A DNA stretch of 64,000 bases from an uncultured Candidatus Melainabacteria bacterium (GTDB lineage Bacteria; Cyanobacteriota; Vampirovibrionia; Gastranaerophilales; Gastranaerophilaceae), in assembly GCA_934717745.1 (NCBI GenBank), contig CAKUZB010000011.1, positions 1 through 64,000 of the forward strand. The letters are read 5' to 3'. Shown one piece after another: positions 37,177-43,852 of this stretch. The translations under genes were made by a program, and so were the position numbers. The notes below the pieces were generated by a model. It worked only from the letters and a program-made list of their open reading frames with translations. It ran no database searches and had not been told where the DNA came from. Numbering within the stretch: the stretch's first letter is position 1; each line of letters opens with the position of its first letter.

Positions 37177-37578
37177 ATGAATATTAATCCAATTCAAGCA
37201 AGTCAGACTAACACAAATTTTGGCTGTAACAGTCCTGAATGTAAAGGTAATTGCGGACAACAAGCACAAATTATGCCAAATCAACCTCAACAAGACACAG
37301 TTGAGATTTCTACCGGACAAAAAATAAAAAATGCTTGTAAAAAAGGTGCTAAGTTTGTAAAAGATAACAAAAAAGGTATTGCGGTAACAGCAAAATGTGC
37401 CTTTGAAGGTTTATTAACGGCTTGTACAATTTTGGGTGCTAATGTGTTAATGCAAAAAGTTAGCAAATCTGATACTTCAGCACTTGCCACAAAACTTGCA
37501 ACAATAGGTGGAATTGGTGTAGCCGGTGCAGAATTAATAAGAAATAAAAAAGCGTTTAAAAAAGAAGTTACAAAATAA
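37177..37578 (+). CDS. Small protein with MxINPI N-terminus and C-terminal hydrophobic segments
   Basis: 133 residues, start with AGGA upstream. The first residues MNINPIQASQTNTNFG match the start of the DHH protein at 7428 (MRINPITSNVVNF). A Cys-rich piece (NSPECKGNCGQQ) follows, then a Lys-rich region, then helices GIAVTAKCAFEGLLTACTILG and LATIGGIGVAGAELI that are moderately hydrophobic and glycine/alanine-rich, resembling membrane-associated helices. I do not recognise a family. Followed by a long hairpin. Confidence 0.7.
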   Translation: MNINPIQASQTNTNFGCNSPECKGNCGQQAQIMPNQPQQDTVEISTGQKIKNACKKGAKFVKDNKKGIAVTAKCAFEGLLTACTILGANVLMQKVSKSDTSALATKLATIGGIGVAGAELIRNKKAFKKEVTK

Positions 37579-37602
37579 CAAACAGACATAAATAAGCGAG
37601 TG

Positions 37603-37648
37603 ATAAAAGCAAATGACTTATTAACTTAAGTTGTTTGCTTTTATGTTT
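37603..37648 (+). terminator. Long hairpin downstream of the MxINPI protein gene
   Basis: ATAAAAGCAAATGACTT and AAGTTGTTTGCTTTTAT pair over 17 positions with few irregularities and are followed by GTTTTA. A probable terminator, though the tail is weak. Confidence 0.6.
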
Positions 37649-37678
37649 TAATTTATAATGTCAAAAAAGGATATAAGT

Positions 37679-38215
37679 ATGAAAAAATTATTAATAATCA
37701 TTTTATTTTTATTTACAGCAATAAGTCCGGTTATGGCAGAAAATCTTCTTTTCAATAACGAAATTTACGACTTACAGTTTTCAACAAAAACGCAAACGGG
37801 TTATATTAATGAATATATAAGAAATTTTCAGCACCAAGATGATTGGACAAAAAAGATTACGGTACATCATTTTATAGATGGTAATACAGTAGAATCTTAT
37901 CTTGCAGGATTTAACCAAAGACTACAATACTTACCAAATTATTTAAAAATAACGTACGATAACAATAAAAATATTTTGTCTTATGATGCGATGTACGTCG
38001 GTGAAAGTTTTATTGAATATAATATTTTTAAGGTAAAAAAACACCCAATAAAAGGACTTTTGGCACTTCAATATTCTCAAAGATATTATTTTGAAAATGA
38101 ATTGACAATGAGTGGCTTGATTGCATTTTCGCAAAAAGAGGACATGAAATATTTTAATTTAATTCAAAAAACAGAAATTCCCGCAATTGTAGAAAAAGAA
38201 GTTGATAAGTTTTAA
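37679..38215 (+). CDS. Unknown exported protein
   Basis: 178 residues from ATG 37679, chosen for AAGGA eight bases upstream; an in-frame ATG at 37658 would put residues before the signal peptide. The start MKKLLIIILFLFTAISPVMA is a signal peptide with an Ala-Glu cleavage site. The mature part is mixed, with aromatic residues and lysine (HHFIDGNTVESYLAGFNQRL, LQYSQRYYFENELTMSG), and no cysteines. A TATAAT at 37653-37658 is suitably placed as its -10. No family recognised. Confidence 0.7.
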   Translation: MKKLLIIILFLFTAISPVMAENLLFNNEIYDLQFSTKTQTGYINEYIRNFQHQDDWTKKITVHHFIDGNTVESYLAGFNQRLQYLPNYLKITYDNNKNILSYDAMYVGESFIEYNIFKVKKHPIKGLLALQYSQRYYFENELTMSGLIAFSQKEDMKYFNLIQKTEIPAIVEKEVDKF

Positions 38216-38228
38216 AGATAAAAATGCA

Positions 38229-38260
38229 AAAAAAAGAAGTCTTAAATGACTTCTTTTTTT
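38229..38260. terminator. Bidirectional terminator between an exported protein gene and tRNA-Ile
   Basis: AAAAAGAAGTC and GACTTCTTTTT flank TTAAAT, with A-runs and T-runs on both sides, so it can end both the plus-strand gene and the minus-strand tRNA transcript. Confidence 0.85.
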
Positions 38261-38262
38261 AA

Positions 38263-38339
<77 letters not shown>

Positions 38340-38432
38340 GCATCTCTGCGTAGTTATAATTTAGCATGAAAGTTTTTTTAAATCAAGTATTTTTTCAAAT
38401 TTTTGTAAAATTGTATATGAATTTGAAAAATT

Positions 38433-38478
38433 TTGCCAAAATTTTACAACTATTTATTATAATAATATATGCTATAAT
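38433..38478 (+). promoter_or_regulatory. Candidate promoter region of hydF
   Basis: Two possible -10 elements are present: TATAAT at 38458-38463, with TTGCCA 19 bp upstream, and an extended -10 TGCTATAAT at 38470-38478. The second would start transcription inside the ribosome binding region, so the first is preferred. Confidence 0.4.
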
Positions 38479-38494
38479 TAACCTGAGGTAAAAA

Positions 38495-39658
38495 ATGAAA
38501 GCACTAAAATCTTTAAGATTACACATCGGAATTTTTGGAAGAACAAATGTCGGAAAATCTTCCTTTTTAAATAAAATTACCAAACAATCAATTTCAATCG
38601 TTTCAGACATTGCAGGAACTACTACTGATGTTGTCGAAAAATCTATGGAGTTACTTCCAATAGGGCCTGTAACATTTTTAGACACCGCCGGTTTAGATGA
38701 TAATTCAATATTAGGCGAACAAAGAATTGAAAAAACCCTAAAAATCCTAAATCGATGCGATATTGCGGTAATTTTAACAGATAAATTTGAATTAGAAAAA
38801 ATTGAAAAGGATTTAATTGAAGAATTTAAAAAACTTGAAATTCCATATTGCGTAATTGTCAACAAACAAGATAATAATTTAAGTGCAATCTCAGATTTTA
38901 TGGTAACTTCAACGGTTACAGATGAATTTATTGTTGAAAAATTTAAACAAGAATTAATAAAACTTTTACCGGAAGAATTTGTAAATTCAGCAAAAATCGT
39001 AGGCGACTTGCTTTCGGAAAAATCAACTGTAATTCTTGTAATTCCGATTGATAAAGAAGCCCCAAAGGGGCGAATAATTTTACCGCAAGTACAAACTTTA
39101 CGTGATTTATTAGATTCTAATTGTATTTCAATTGTCGTTAAAGAAAACGAATTGCAATCAGCATTAGAAAATTTAAAAAATCCGCCAGAACTTGTTATTA
39201 CAGATTCGCAAGCCTTTAAAAAAGTTTCTGAAATAGTACCGAAAAGTATTCCTTTGACTTCTTTTTCAATTCTTTTTGCAAGGTTAAAAGGTGATTTAAA
39301 AGAATTTATTCAAGGTGCAAATGCGATAAAAAATCTTAAAGACGGTTCAAAAGTTTTGTTTCTTGAAAGTTGTACTCATCACGCTATAGATGATGATATA
39401 GCAAGAGTAAAAATTCCAAAATTATTAAAACAAAAAACTCAAAAAGAATTAACTTTTGAATATTTTACCGGACACGATTTTCCTGATATAACGGGATATG
39501 ACTTAATTATTCACTGTGGAGCATGTATGACAAACAGAAAAGAAGTCCTTTCAAGAATTCTTATTGCGGGCAAAAAGCACGTACCTATAACAAACTACGG
39601 GATAACTATCTCATACTGTCTTGGAATTTTAGAACGTGCTACAAAAATATTTTCATGA
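38495..39658 (+). CDS. hydF: [FeFe]-hydrogenase maturation GTPase HydF
   Basis: 387 residues. The N-terminal GTPase domain has G1 GRTNVGKSS, G2 GTTTD, G3 DTAGLDD and G4 NKQD (~15-125). A dimerisation domain follows, then the cluster-binding domain with the HydF pattern CxH...HCxxC, seen as ESCTHHAID and HCGACMTNRKEV. HydF is the scaffold on which the diiron subcluster of [FeFe]-hydrogenase is assembled before transfer to HydA. This implies hydrogen metabolism in a fermentative anaerobe. hydE, hydG and hydA are not in the window. Ribosome binding site GAGGT. Confidence 0.95.
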   Translation: MKALKSLRLHIGIFGRTNVGKSSFLNKITKQSISIVSDIAGTTTDVVEKSMELLPIGPVTFLDTAGLDDNSILGEQRIEKTLKILNRCDIAVILTDKFELEKIEKDLIEEFKKLEIPYCVIVNKQDNNLSAISDFMVTSTVTDEFIVEKFKQELIKLLPEEFVNSAKIVGDLLSEKSTVILVIPIDKEAPKGRIILPQVQTLRDLLDSNCISIVVKENELQSALENLKNPPELVITDSQAFKKVSEIVPKSIPLTSFSILFARLKGDLKEFIQGANAIKNLKDGSKVLFLESCTHHAIDDDIARVKIPKLLKQKTQKELTFEYFTGHDFPDITGYDLIIHCGACMTNRKEVLSRILIAGKKHVPITNYGITISYCLGILERATKIFS

Positions 39659-39689
39659 TATAATTATTTTATAGAAAATGGAGTAGAAA

Positions 39690-39974
39690 ATGGCAATTAC
39701 AGTAAAAGACGTAGAACACGTAGCAAAATTGGCTAGATTAGAACTAACTGAAGAAGAAAAAGAAAAATTTACACGTCAATTAGGCGACGTTTTGAAATAT
39801 GTTGATCAAATGAATGAGGTTGATACTTCAAACGTTGAACCTTTATCTCACCCAATAGATTTTGTAAATGTTATGAGAGATGATGTTGTTAAATATGAAC
39901 AAACAAAAGAAGCATTGATGCAAAATGCTCCTGACGAAGAAAACGGTTTCTTCAAAGTTCCAAAAATCAACTAG
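39690..39974 (+). CDS. gatC: Aspartyl/glutamyl-tRNA amidotransferase subunit C
   Basis: 94 residues, the full family length. VKDVEHVAKLARLELTEEE at the start and EVDTSNVEPLSHPIDF in the middle are characteristic, and the end is FFKVPKIN. GatC holds GatA and GatB together in the enzyme that converts Glu-tRNA(Gln) or Asp-tRNA(Asn) to the amidated form. gatA and gatB are elsewhere. GGAG precedes the start. A terminator lies 30 nt downstream. Confidence 0.95.
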   Translation: MAITVKDVEHVAKLARLELTEEEKEKFTRQLGDVLKYVDQMNEVDTSNVEPLSHPIDFVNVMRDDVVKYEQTKEALMQNAPDEENGFFKVPKIN

Positions 39975-40004
39975 TTTCAGTTAATAAAATTTAAACTTTT
40001 GACA

Positions 40005-40033
40005 ATACCGCATGATTTGCGGTATCGTTTTTT
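40005..40033 (+). terminator. Terminator between gatC and pyrG
   Basis: ATACCGCA and TGCGGTAT flank TGATT, followed by CG and seven T. It ends gatC. Since it lies only about 30 nt before the pyrG start it could also act as a leader attenuator for pyrG, but no alternative antiterminator pairing was found. Confidence 0.85.
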
Positions 40034-40061
40034 GAATACAACTATCATACTTGGGGGAAAA

Positions 40062-41669
40062 ATGAATACAAAATATATATTTATTACAGGCGGAGTAGTA
40101 AGTTCGCTTGGTAAAGGCATTATTGGGGCATCTTTAGGAAAATTGTTGAGAGCAAGAGGTTTTTCTGTTGCTATTCAAAAATTTGACCCATATATAAATG
40201 TTGACCCCGGAACAATGAGTCCGTTTCAACATGGAGAAGTTTTTGTAACAGACGATGGTGCCGAAACTGACTTAGATTTAGGACATTACGAAAGATTTAT
40301 TGATGCTGATTTTTCACAAATTAATAATGTTACTTCAGGTAGCGTTTATCAAACTGTTATTAACAAAGAAAGAAAAGGTGAATATCTTGGTGCGACTGTT
40401 CAAACAATCCCACACATCACAAATGAAATTAAATCAAGAATTTACAAAGCAACAGACCAATTTAAACCGGATTTTCTTATAATAGAAATAGGCGGAACAA
40501 TCGGTGATATTGAAGGTTTACCTTTTATTGAAGCGATTAGACAATTTAAAACAGAAGTTGGTGTAGGGAATGCTATTTCAATTCATTGTACATTACTTCC
40601 ATACTTGCCAACTTCAGGCGAATTAAAAACAAAACCTTCTCAACATAGTGTTAATGTTTTAAGAAGTTATGGTATTCAACCCGAAATTTTGGTTTGCAGA
40701 ACTTCTTATCCAATACCACAAGATGAAAAAGAAAAACTTGCTCTATTCTGCTCTGTTCAAAAAGATGCGGTAATTGAATGTAGAGATATGAAAAGTATTT
40801 ATGAAGTCCCTCTTGCTTTAGAAGAACAAAATATGGCAGCAGTTGTTTTGAATATGCTCCAAACATGTTATAAACGTGCAGATTTAAAATCTTGGGAAAA
40901 CTTAGTTCAAAGAATTAACAATCCAAAACGCACGCTAGAAGTTGCAATTGCCGGAAAATACACAAAACTGTCAGATGCTTATATTTCTGTTGTTGAAGCA
41001 CTAAAACATGCCGGATATTCTAACGAGGCAAAAGTCAATATTCACTGGATAAATTCAGAAGACTGTGTTGATATGGAGAATTGTAAAAAATTGCTGAAAG
41101 AGATTGATGCTGTTGTAGTCCCAGGAGGTTTTGGAGTTCGAGGAATCGAGGGCAAATTAAACGTAATCAGATATGCAAGAGAAAATAATTTGCCATTCTT
41201 AGGTTTATGTTTAGGAATGCAATGTGCGGTAATTGAATATGCAAGACACGTTTTAGGAATAAAAGATGCAAATTCAAGAGAGTTTAGTGAAGAATGCGAA
41301 AATCCGGTAATTGATTTGATGTTAGAACAAAAAGACGTTACTGCTTATGGTGGAACAATGCGTTTAGGCAAATATGAATGCCACTTAAAGAAAAACTCTG
41401 TAGCGAGAAAAGCCTACAATTCAGACGTAATCTTTGAACGTCATAGACACAGATATGAAGTGAATAATGCCTACATTGAAGATTTGGAAAAGGCAGGGCT
41501 TGTATTTTCAGGTAAATCACCAAATGGTAAATTAATGGAAATTGTCGAAATCCCAAAACTTGATTGGTTTGTTGCCTCACAATTCCACCCTGAATTCAAA
41601 TCTCGTCCGGAAAGACCTCACCCATTATTCAAAGGTTTAATTGATGCAGCAGTAAAAAGAAAAAAATAA
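40062..41669 (+). CDS. pyrG: CTP synthase
   Basis: 535 residues from ATG 40062 with GGGGGA five bases upstream; the frame extends upstream only through the gatC terminator. The synthase domain begins KYIFITGGVVSSLGKGI (P-loop), with DPYINVDPGTMSPFQHGEVF and EIGGTIGDIEG. The glutaminase domain has GGFGVRG, the nucleophile in LGLCLGMQ and HPEFKSRPE near the end. It aminates UTP to CTP using glutamine. Length matches the family. Confidence 0.97.
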   Translation: MNTKYIFITGGVVSSLGKGIIGASLGKLLRARGFSVAIQKFDPYINVDPGTMSPFQHGEVFVTDDGAETDLDLGHYERFIDADFSQINNVTSGSVYQTVINKERKGEYLGATVQTIPHITNEIKSRIYKATDQFKPDFLIIEIGGTIGDIEGLPFIEAIRQFKTEVGVGNAISIHCTLLPYLPTSGELKTKPSQHSVNVLRSYGIQPEILVCRTSYPIPQDEKEKLALFCSVQKDAVIECRDMKSIYEVPLALEEQNMAAVVLNMLQTCYKRADLKSWENLVQRINNPKRTLEVAIAGKYTKLSDAYISVVEALKHAGYSNEAKVNIHWINSEDCVDMENCKKLLKEIDAVVVPGGFGVRGIEGKLNVIRYARENNLPFLGLCLGMQCAVIEYARHVLGIKDANSREFSEECENPVIDLMLEQKDVTAYGGTMRLGKYECHLKKNSVARKAYNSDVIFERHRHRYEVNNAYIEDLEKAGLVFSGKSPNGKLMEIVEIPKLDWFVASQFHPEFKSRPERPHPLFKGLIDAAVKRKK

Positions 41670-41700
41670 ATAAAAACAACAAAACCATCATAAATCATAA

Positions 41701-41740
41701 AATCCGCCGTTTTGCAACGCAAAACGGCGGATTCCCTTTT
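41701..41740 (+). terminator. Strong hairpin downstream of pyrG
   Basis: A perfect 15-bp stem (arms 41701-41715 and 41719-41733, core CCGCCGTTTTGC) with loop AAC. It is followed by CCCTTTT rather than an immediate T-run. Confidence 0.75.
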
Positions 41741-41765
41741 ATGCAAAATTAATACATTTATTGTA

Positions 41766-41794
41766 TATATTTTTAAACCGAAAATACATATAAT
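41766..41794 (+). promoter_or_regulatory. Putative promoter of the small hydrophobic ORF transcript
   Basis: A perfect -10 TATAAT at 41789-41794, with a poor -35 (TATATT at 41766-41771) at 17 bp. Predicted start is near 41801, giving a leader of about 73 nt before the ATG at 41874. Confidence 0.45.
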
Positions 41795-41807
41795 AATCTT
41801 AAGGCAG

Positions 41808-42027
41808 AACAAGTGGACATCACACATTTCTTTTCAATTGATGTAACCTACATCAAGAAAGGGGGTGTTGCCTATGACAACAATTAAAACGCTAGCCGTT
41901 ATATTTTATATAATAGCATTATTATTCAATAAGCAAAAACTAGCGTTCATGATTGCCGTCTTAACGCTAGTTTCCTAAATGAAACAATGTGATGTAACAT
42001 TTTAGTATAAACTAAAAACCACTTGTT
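41808..42027 (+). other. Long-distance complementary ends with three-way junction in the small-ORF transcript
   Basis: AACAAGTGGACATCACA (41808-41824) can pair with TGTGATGT (41988-41995) over 8 bp and with CCACTTGTT (42019-42027) over 9 bp. The 23 nt between the two 3' segments contain their own hairpin TTTTAGT-ATAA-ACTAAAA (42000-42017), so a three-way junction results. A further hairpin TTGATGTA-ACC-TACATCAA (41838-41856) stands just before the Shine-Dalgarno. This is seen directly in the sequence; the RNA fold itself is a prediction. Confidence 0.6.
41874..41978 (+). CDS. 34-residue hydrophobic peptide, candidate type I toxin
   Basis: A small ORF: ATG with GGGGGTG six bases upstream and a TAA stop. 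The peptide begins MTTIKT, then has two hydrophobic runs, LAVIFYIIALLF and LAFMIAVLTLVS, separated by NKQK, so it could span or insert in the membrane. Such short hydrophobic peptides with a strong ribosome binding site, structured leader and antisense RNA are typical of type I toxins (Hok, AapA, Ldr, Fst classes). I do not recognise the sequence as a member of any of these. An antisense promoter and terminator overlap its 3' half. Confidence 0.6.
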   Translation: MTTIKTLAVIFYIIALLFNKQKLAFMIAVLTLVS

Positions 42028-42030
42028 ATG
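41934..42030 (-). ncRNA. Candidate antisense RNA (antitoxin) to the small hydrophobic ORF
   Basis: The predicted start follows a consensus promoter on the minus strand, near 42030, and the end is a hairpin AAACTAGCGTT/AACGCTAGTTT (arms 41973-41963 and 41947-41937) with a 15-nt loop followed by five T on the minus strand. The ~97-nt RNA is fully complementary to the 3' third of the ORF and its 3' untranslated region, including the segment that pairs with the sense 5' end. The upstream gene on that strand, ispE, is transcribed toward it, but the dedicated promoter argues for a separate RNA. Confidence 0.5.
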
Positions 42031-42035
42031 TCTTC

Positions 42036-42064
42036 ATTATATCGTATTTTTTATAAAGTTTCAA
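42036..42064 (-). promoter_or_regulatory. Consensus sigma-70 promoter of the antisense RNA
   Basis: On the minus strand, -35 TTGAAA (42064-42059), a 17-bp spacer and a perfect -10 TATAAT (42041-42036). Among the best promoter matches noticed in the window, and it points into the small hydrophobic ORF rather than to any annotated gene. Confidence 0.65.
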
Positions 42065-42088
42065 CCCTTGTAAAAAAGTTTAACAAAA

Positions 42089-42928
42089 TTATTCAATTAT
42101 TTCACAACCAGTAGGGATTGTTTTTAAACCTGTTTTAACCCAGTAGTTTTCAACAGGATTAATAGTTTCTTCTAAAACAAAGTAAGTTGAACCAGAACCT
42201 GACATTATAGAATTTGGATTTGCAGATTTAATTTTTTGCAAAGGCTCGTAATAGTTATATACTGCGGTTTCTAAATCGTTATATAGTAAAGGCTTGATGT
42301 CTTTATCTTCATTCAGATATTCAATCATTTTGTGCGTGTAATCATTTTGAGGTTTATTTTGTAATTCTGCATATTTTTGATAACCCTCTTTTGCACTTAT
42401 TCCAAGTTCTGGCTTTATTAATGATACAGGATATTCCTTAAATTGAATTTTTTGAACATTTTCTCCTCGCCCAGTTGCCAAAACACAACCGCCTTCAAGA
42501 CAAACATTCAAATCAGAACCTAACTTTGCACATAATTCGTGTAATTCTTTTTTAGTTAATGGCTCATCAAAAAATTTATTTAAAGCAATAAAAGCACCTA
42601 CTGCATTCGTACTTCCGCCGGCAAGTCCTGCTTCTGACGGAATATTTTTTTCTAAATGTACAGCAAATTTATGAGGTTCAACATTTGCTTTTTCTACAAA
42701 AAGCAAAATTGCTTTATAGACGATATTTCTTTCATCATAAGGAATCTTAGGATTTGTTCCTGATAATTTTATTTCTAATTTATCGCTTTTTTCGATATTA
42801 AACGTCAAAATATCATACAAATTAATCATTTGCATTATACTTTGAATATTATGAAACCCGTCAGGTCTTTTTCCTGTAACCTCAAGAGTTAAATTTATTT
42901 TAGCAGGAGTTTTTACTTTAATTTGCAT
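42089..42928 (-). CDS. ispE: 4-diphosphocytidyl-2-C-methyl-D-erythritol kinase
   Basis: 279 residues of the GHMP kinase superfamily. It begins VKTPAKINLTLEVTGKRPDGFHN, has the ATP-binding glycine loop IPSEAGLAGGSTNAVGAF near residue 93, and a C-terminal MSGSGSTYFVL motif. It phosphorylates CDP-methylerythritol in the non-mevalonate isoprenoid pathway, as expected for a cyanobacterial relative. The start overlaps the end of rsmA by 16 nt with GAGG inside rsmA, so translation is coupled. Both are on the minus strand. Confidence 0.95.
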   Translation of the reverse strand: MQIKVKTPAKINLTLEVTGKRPDGFHNIQSIMQMINLYDILTFNIEKSDKLEIKLSGTNPKIPYDERNIVYKAILLFVEKANVEPHKFAVHLEKNIPSEAGLAGGSTNAVGAFIALNKFFDEPLTKKELHELCAKLGSDLNVCLEGGCVLATGRGENVQKIQFKEYPVSLIKPELGISAKEGYQKYAELQNKPQNDYTHKMIEYLNEDKDIKPLLYNDLETAVYNYYEPLQKIKSANPNSIMSGSGSTYFVLEETINPVENYWVKTGLKTIPTGCEIIE

Positions 42929-43755
42929 AATTCCTCTGAAAGTTTTCCTAATTCTTCAATTGAAAGTTGTTCTCCTCTTGTATTTTCATCAATGTTTAAG
43001 TTAGTCAAGGCTTTTTGAACCTTTTCTTTGTCAAACCCTCCGTTTACAAGAGCATTTTTAATATTTTTTCTACGTTGTCCAAATCCTGCTTTAATAGTTT
43101 TTCTAAAATGAGAGTAATCAGATAAATTTAATAGAGGTTTGTCATTTACCTTCAATTTTACAAGTGCTGACGAAACTTTTGGTGCGGGATAAAAAGAGCG
43201 TTGTCCAACTACACGCAAAAAAGAACAATCTGCCCAAAATTGAGATAAAATAGTCAAAAGCCCATATTGTTTACCTTGAGATTTTTCTGATGCAACTATT
43301 CTTCTTGCAACTTCTTCTTGCACCATTAAAATAATTTCTGAAATTGAATTACGGTTTTTATTATCTAAGTCATCAATTTCACCAAGCAAATGAGCAAGAA
43401 TTGGACTTGTGATGTAATATGGAATATTTGCTACGACCTTCAACTTTTTGCCGTTTGCAAGTTCTGAAATATCTGTTTTTAAAATATCATTATGAATAAT
43501 TTTTAAATTATCCGCATTTAATTTTTCTAACTCTTTTATTGCTTCTTTGTCCAACTCTACGGCAATAACCATGCCGGCATGCTTTATTAATTGTTCCGTA
43601 ACAAACCCAACTCCGGGTCCAATTTCTAAAACAACATCGTCTTTTGATAAATTTGCAAAGTCAATAATATCGGATATAACGTCCCCATTTATGAGAAAGT
43701 TTTGTCCGAGTCTTTTTTTTGTTCTAAAAAATTTTGCTCTTTGAAAGTAGTCCAT
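42913..43755 (-). CDS. rsmA: 16S rRNA dimethyladenosine transferase RsmA/KsgA
   Basis: 280 residues from ATG 43755; the longer frame from 43797 begins at a TTG with a hydrophobic stretch unlike the family. No good Shine-Dalgarno is visible. RTKKRLGQNFLINGDV is the family start, EIGPGVGFVTEQLI the SAM-binding loop, VANIPYYITSPIL the NIPY catalytic motif, and FGQRRKNIKNAL the C-terminal signature. It dimethylates two adjacent adenines near the 3' end of 16S rRNA. Operon with ispE. Confidence 0.94.
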   Translation of the reverse strand: MDYFQRAKFFRTKKRLGQNFLINGDVISDIIDFANLSKDDVVLEIGPGVGFVTEQLIKHAGMVIAVELDKEAIKELEKLNADNLKIIHNDILKTDISELANGKKLKVVANIPYYITSPILAHLLGEIDDLDNKNRNSISEIILMVQEEVARRIVASEKSQGKQYGLLTILSQFWADCSFLRVVGQRSFYPAPKVSSALVKLKVNDKPLLNLSDYSHFRKTIKAGFGQRRKNIKNALVNGGFDKEKVQKALTNLNIDENTRGEQLSIEELGKLSEELCKLK

Positions 43756-43820
43756 ATTACTAATATATAATAATACAAACAGGCAAATGTTTTTCAATTT
43801 TTATTTGATACGTTAAGTAG

Positions 43821-43829
43821 TGTTATAAT
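43821..43829 (+). promoter_or_regulatory. Extended -10 promoter of gshA
   Basis: TGTTATAAT is an exact extended -10 (TGnTATAAT). Predicted start is near 43836, with AGGGGA (43842-43847) as the ribosome binding site for the GTG at 43853. Confidence 0.5.
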
Positions 43830-43852
43830 AAAATATAGAAAAGGGGATTATT

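Noticed and set aside
40005..40062. CTP-responsive attenuator of pyrG as in Bacillus
   Set aside because: There is a terminator in the leader but no initial G-run with matching pyrimidine antiterminator; a simple gatC terminator explains it.
41808..42027. The inverted complementary ends of the small-ORF locus as terminal repeats of a MITE or small insertion element
   Set aside because: No flanking target duplication was found, the inverted match is interrupted on one side only by a hairpin, and promoter, ribosome binding site and antisense terminator fit a regulated RNA better. Not fully excluded.
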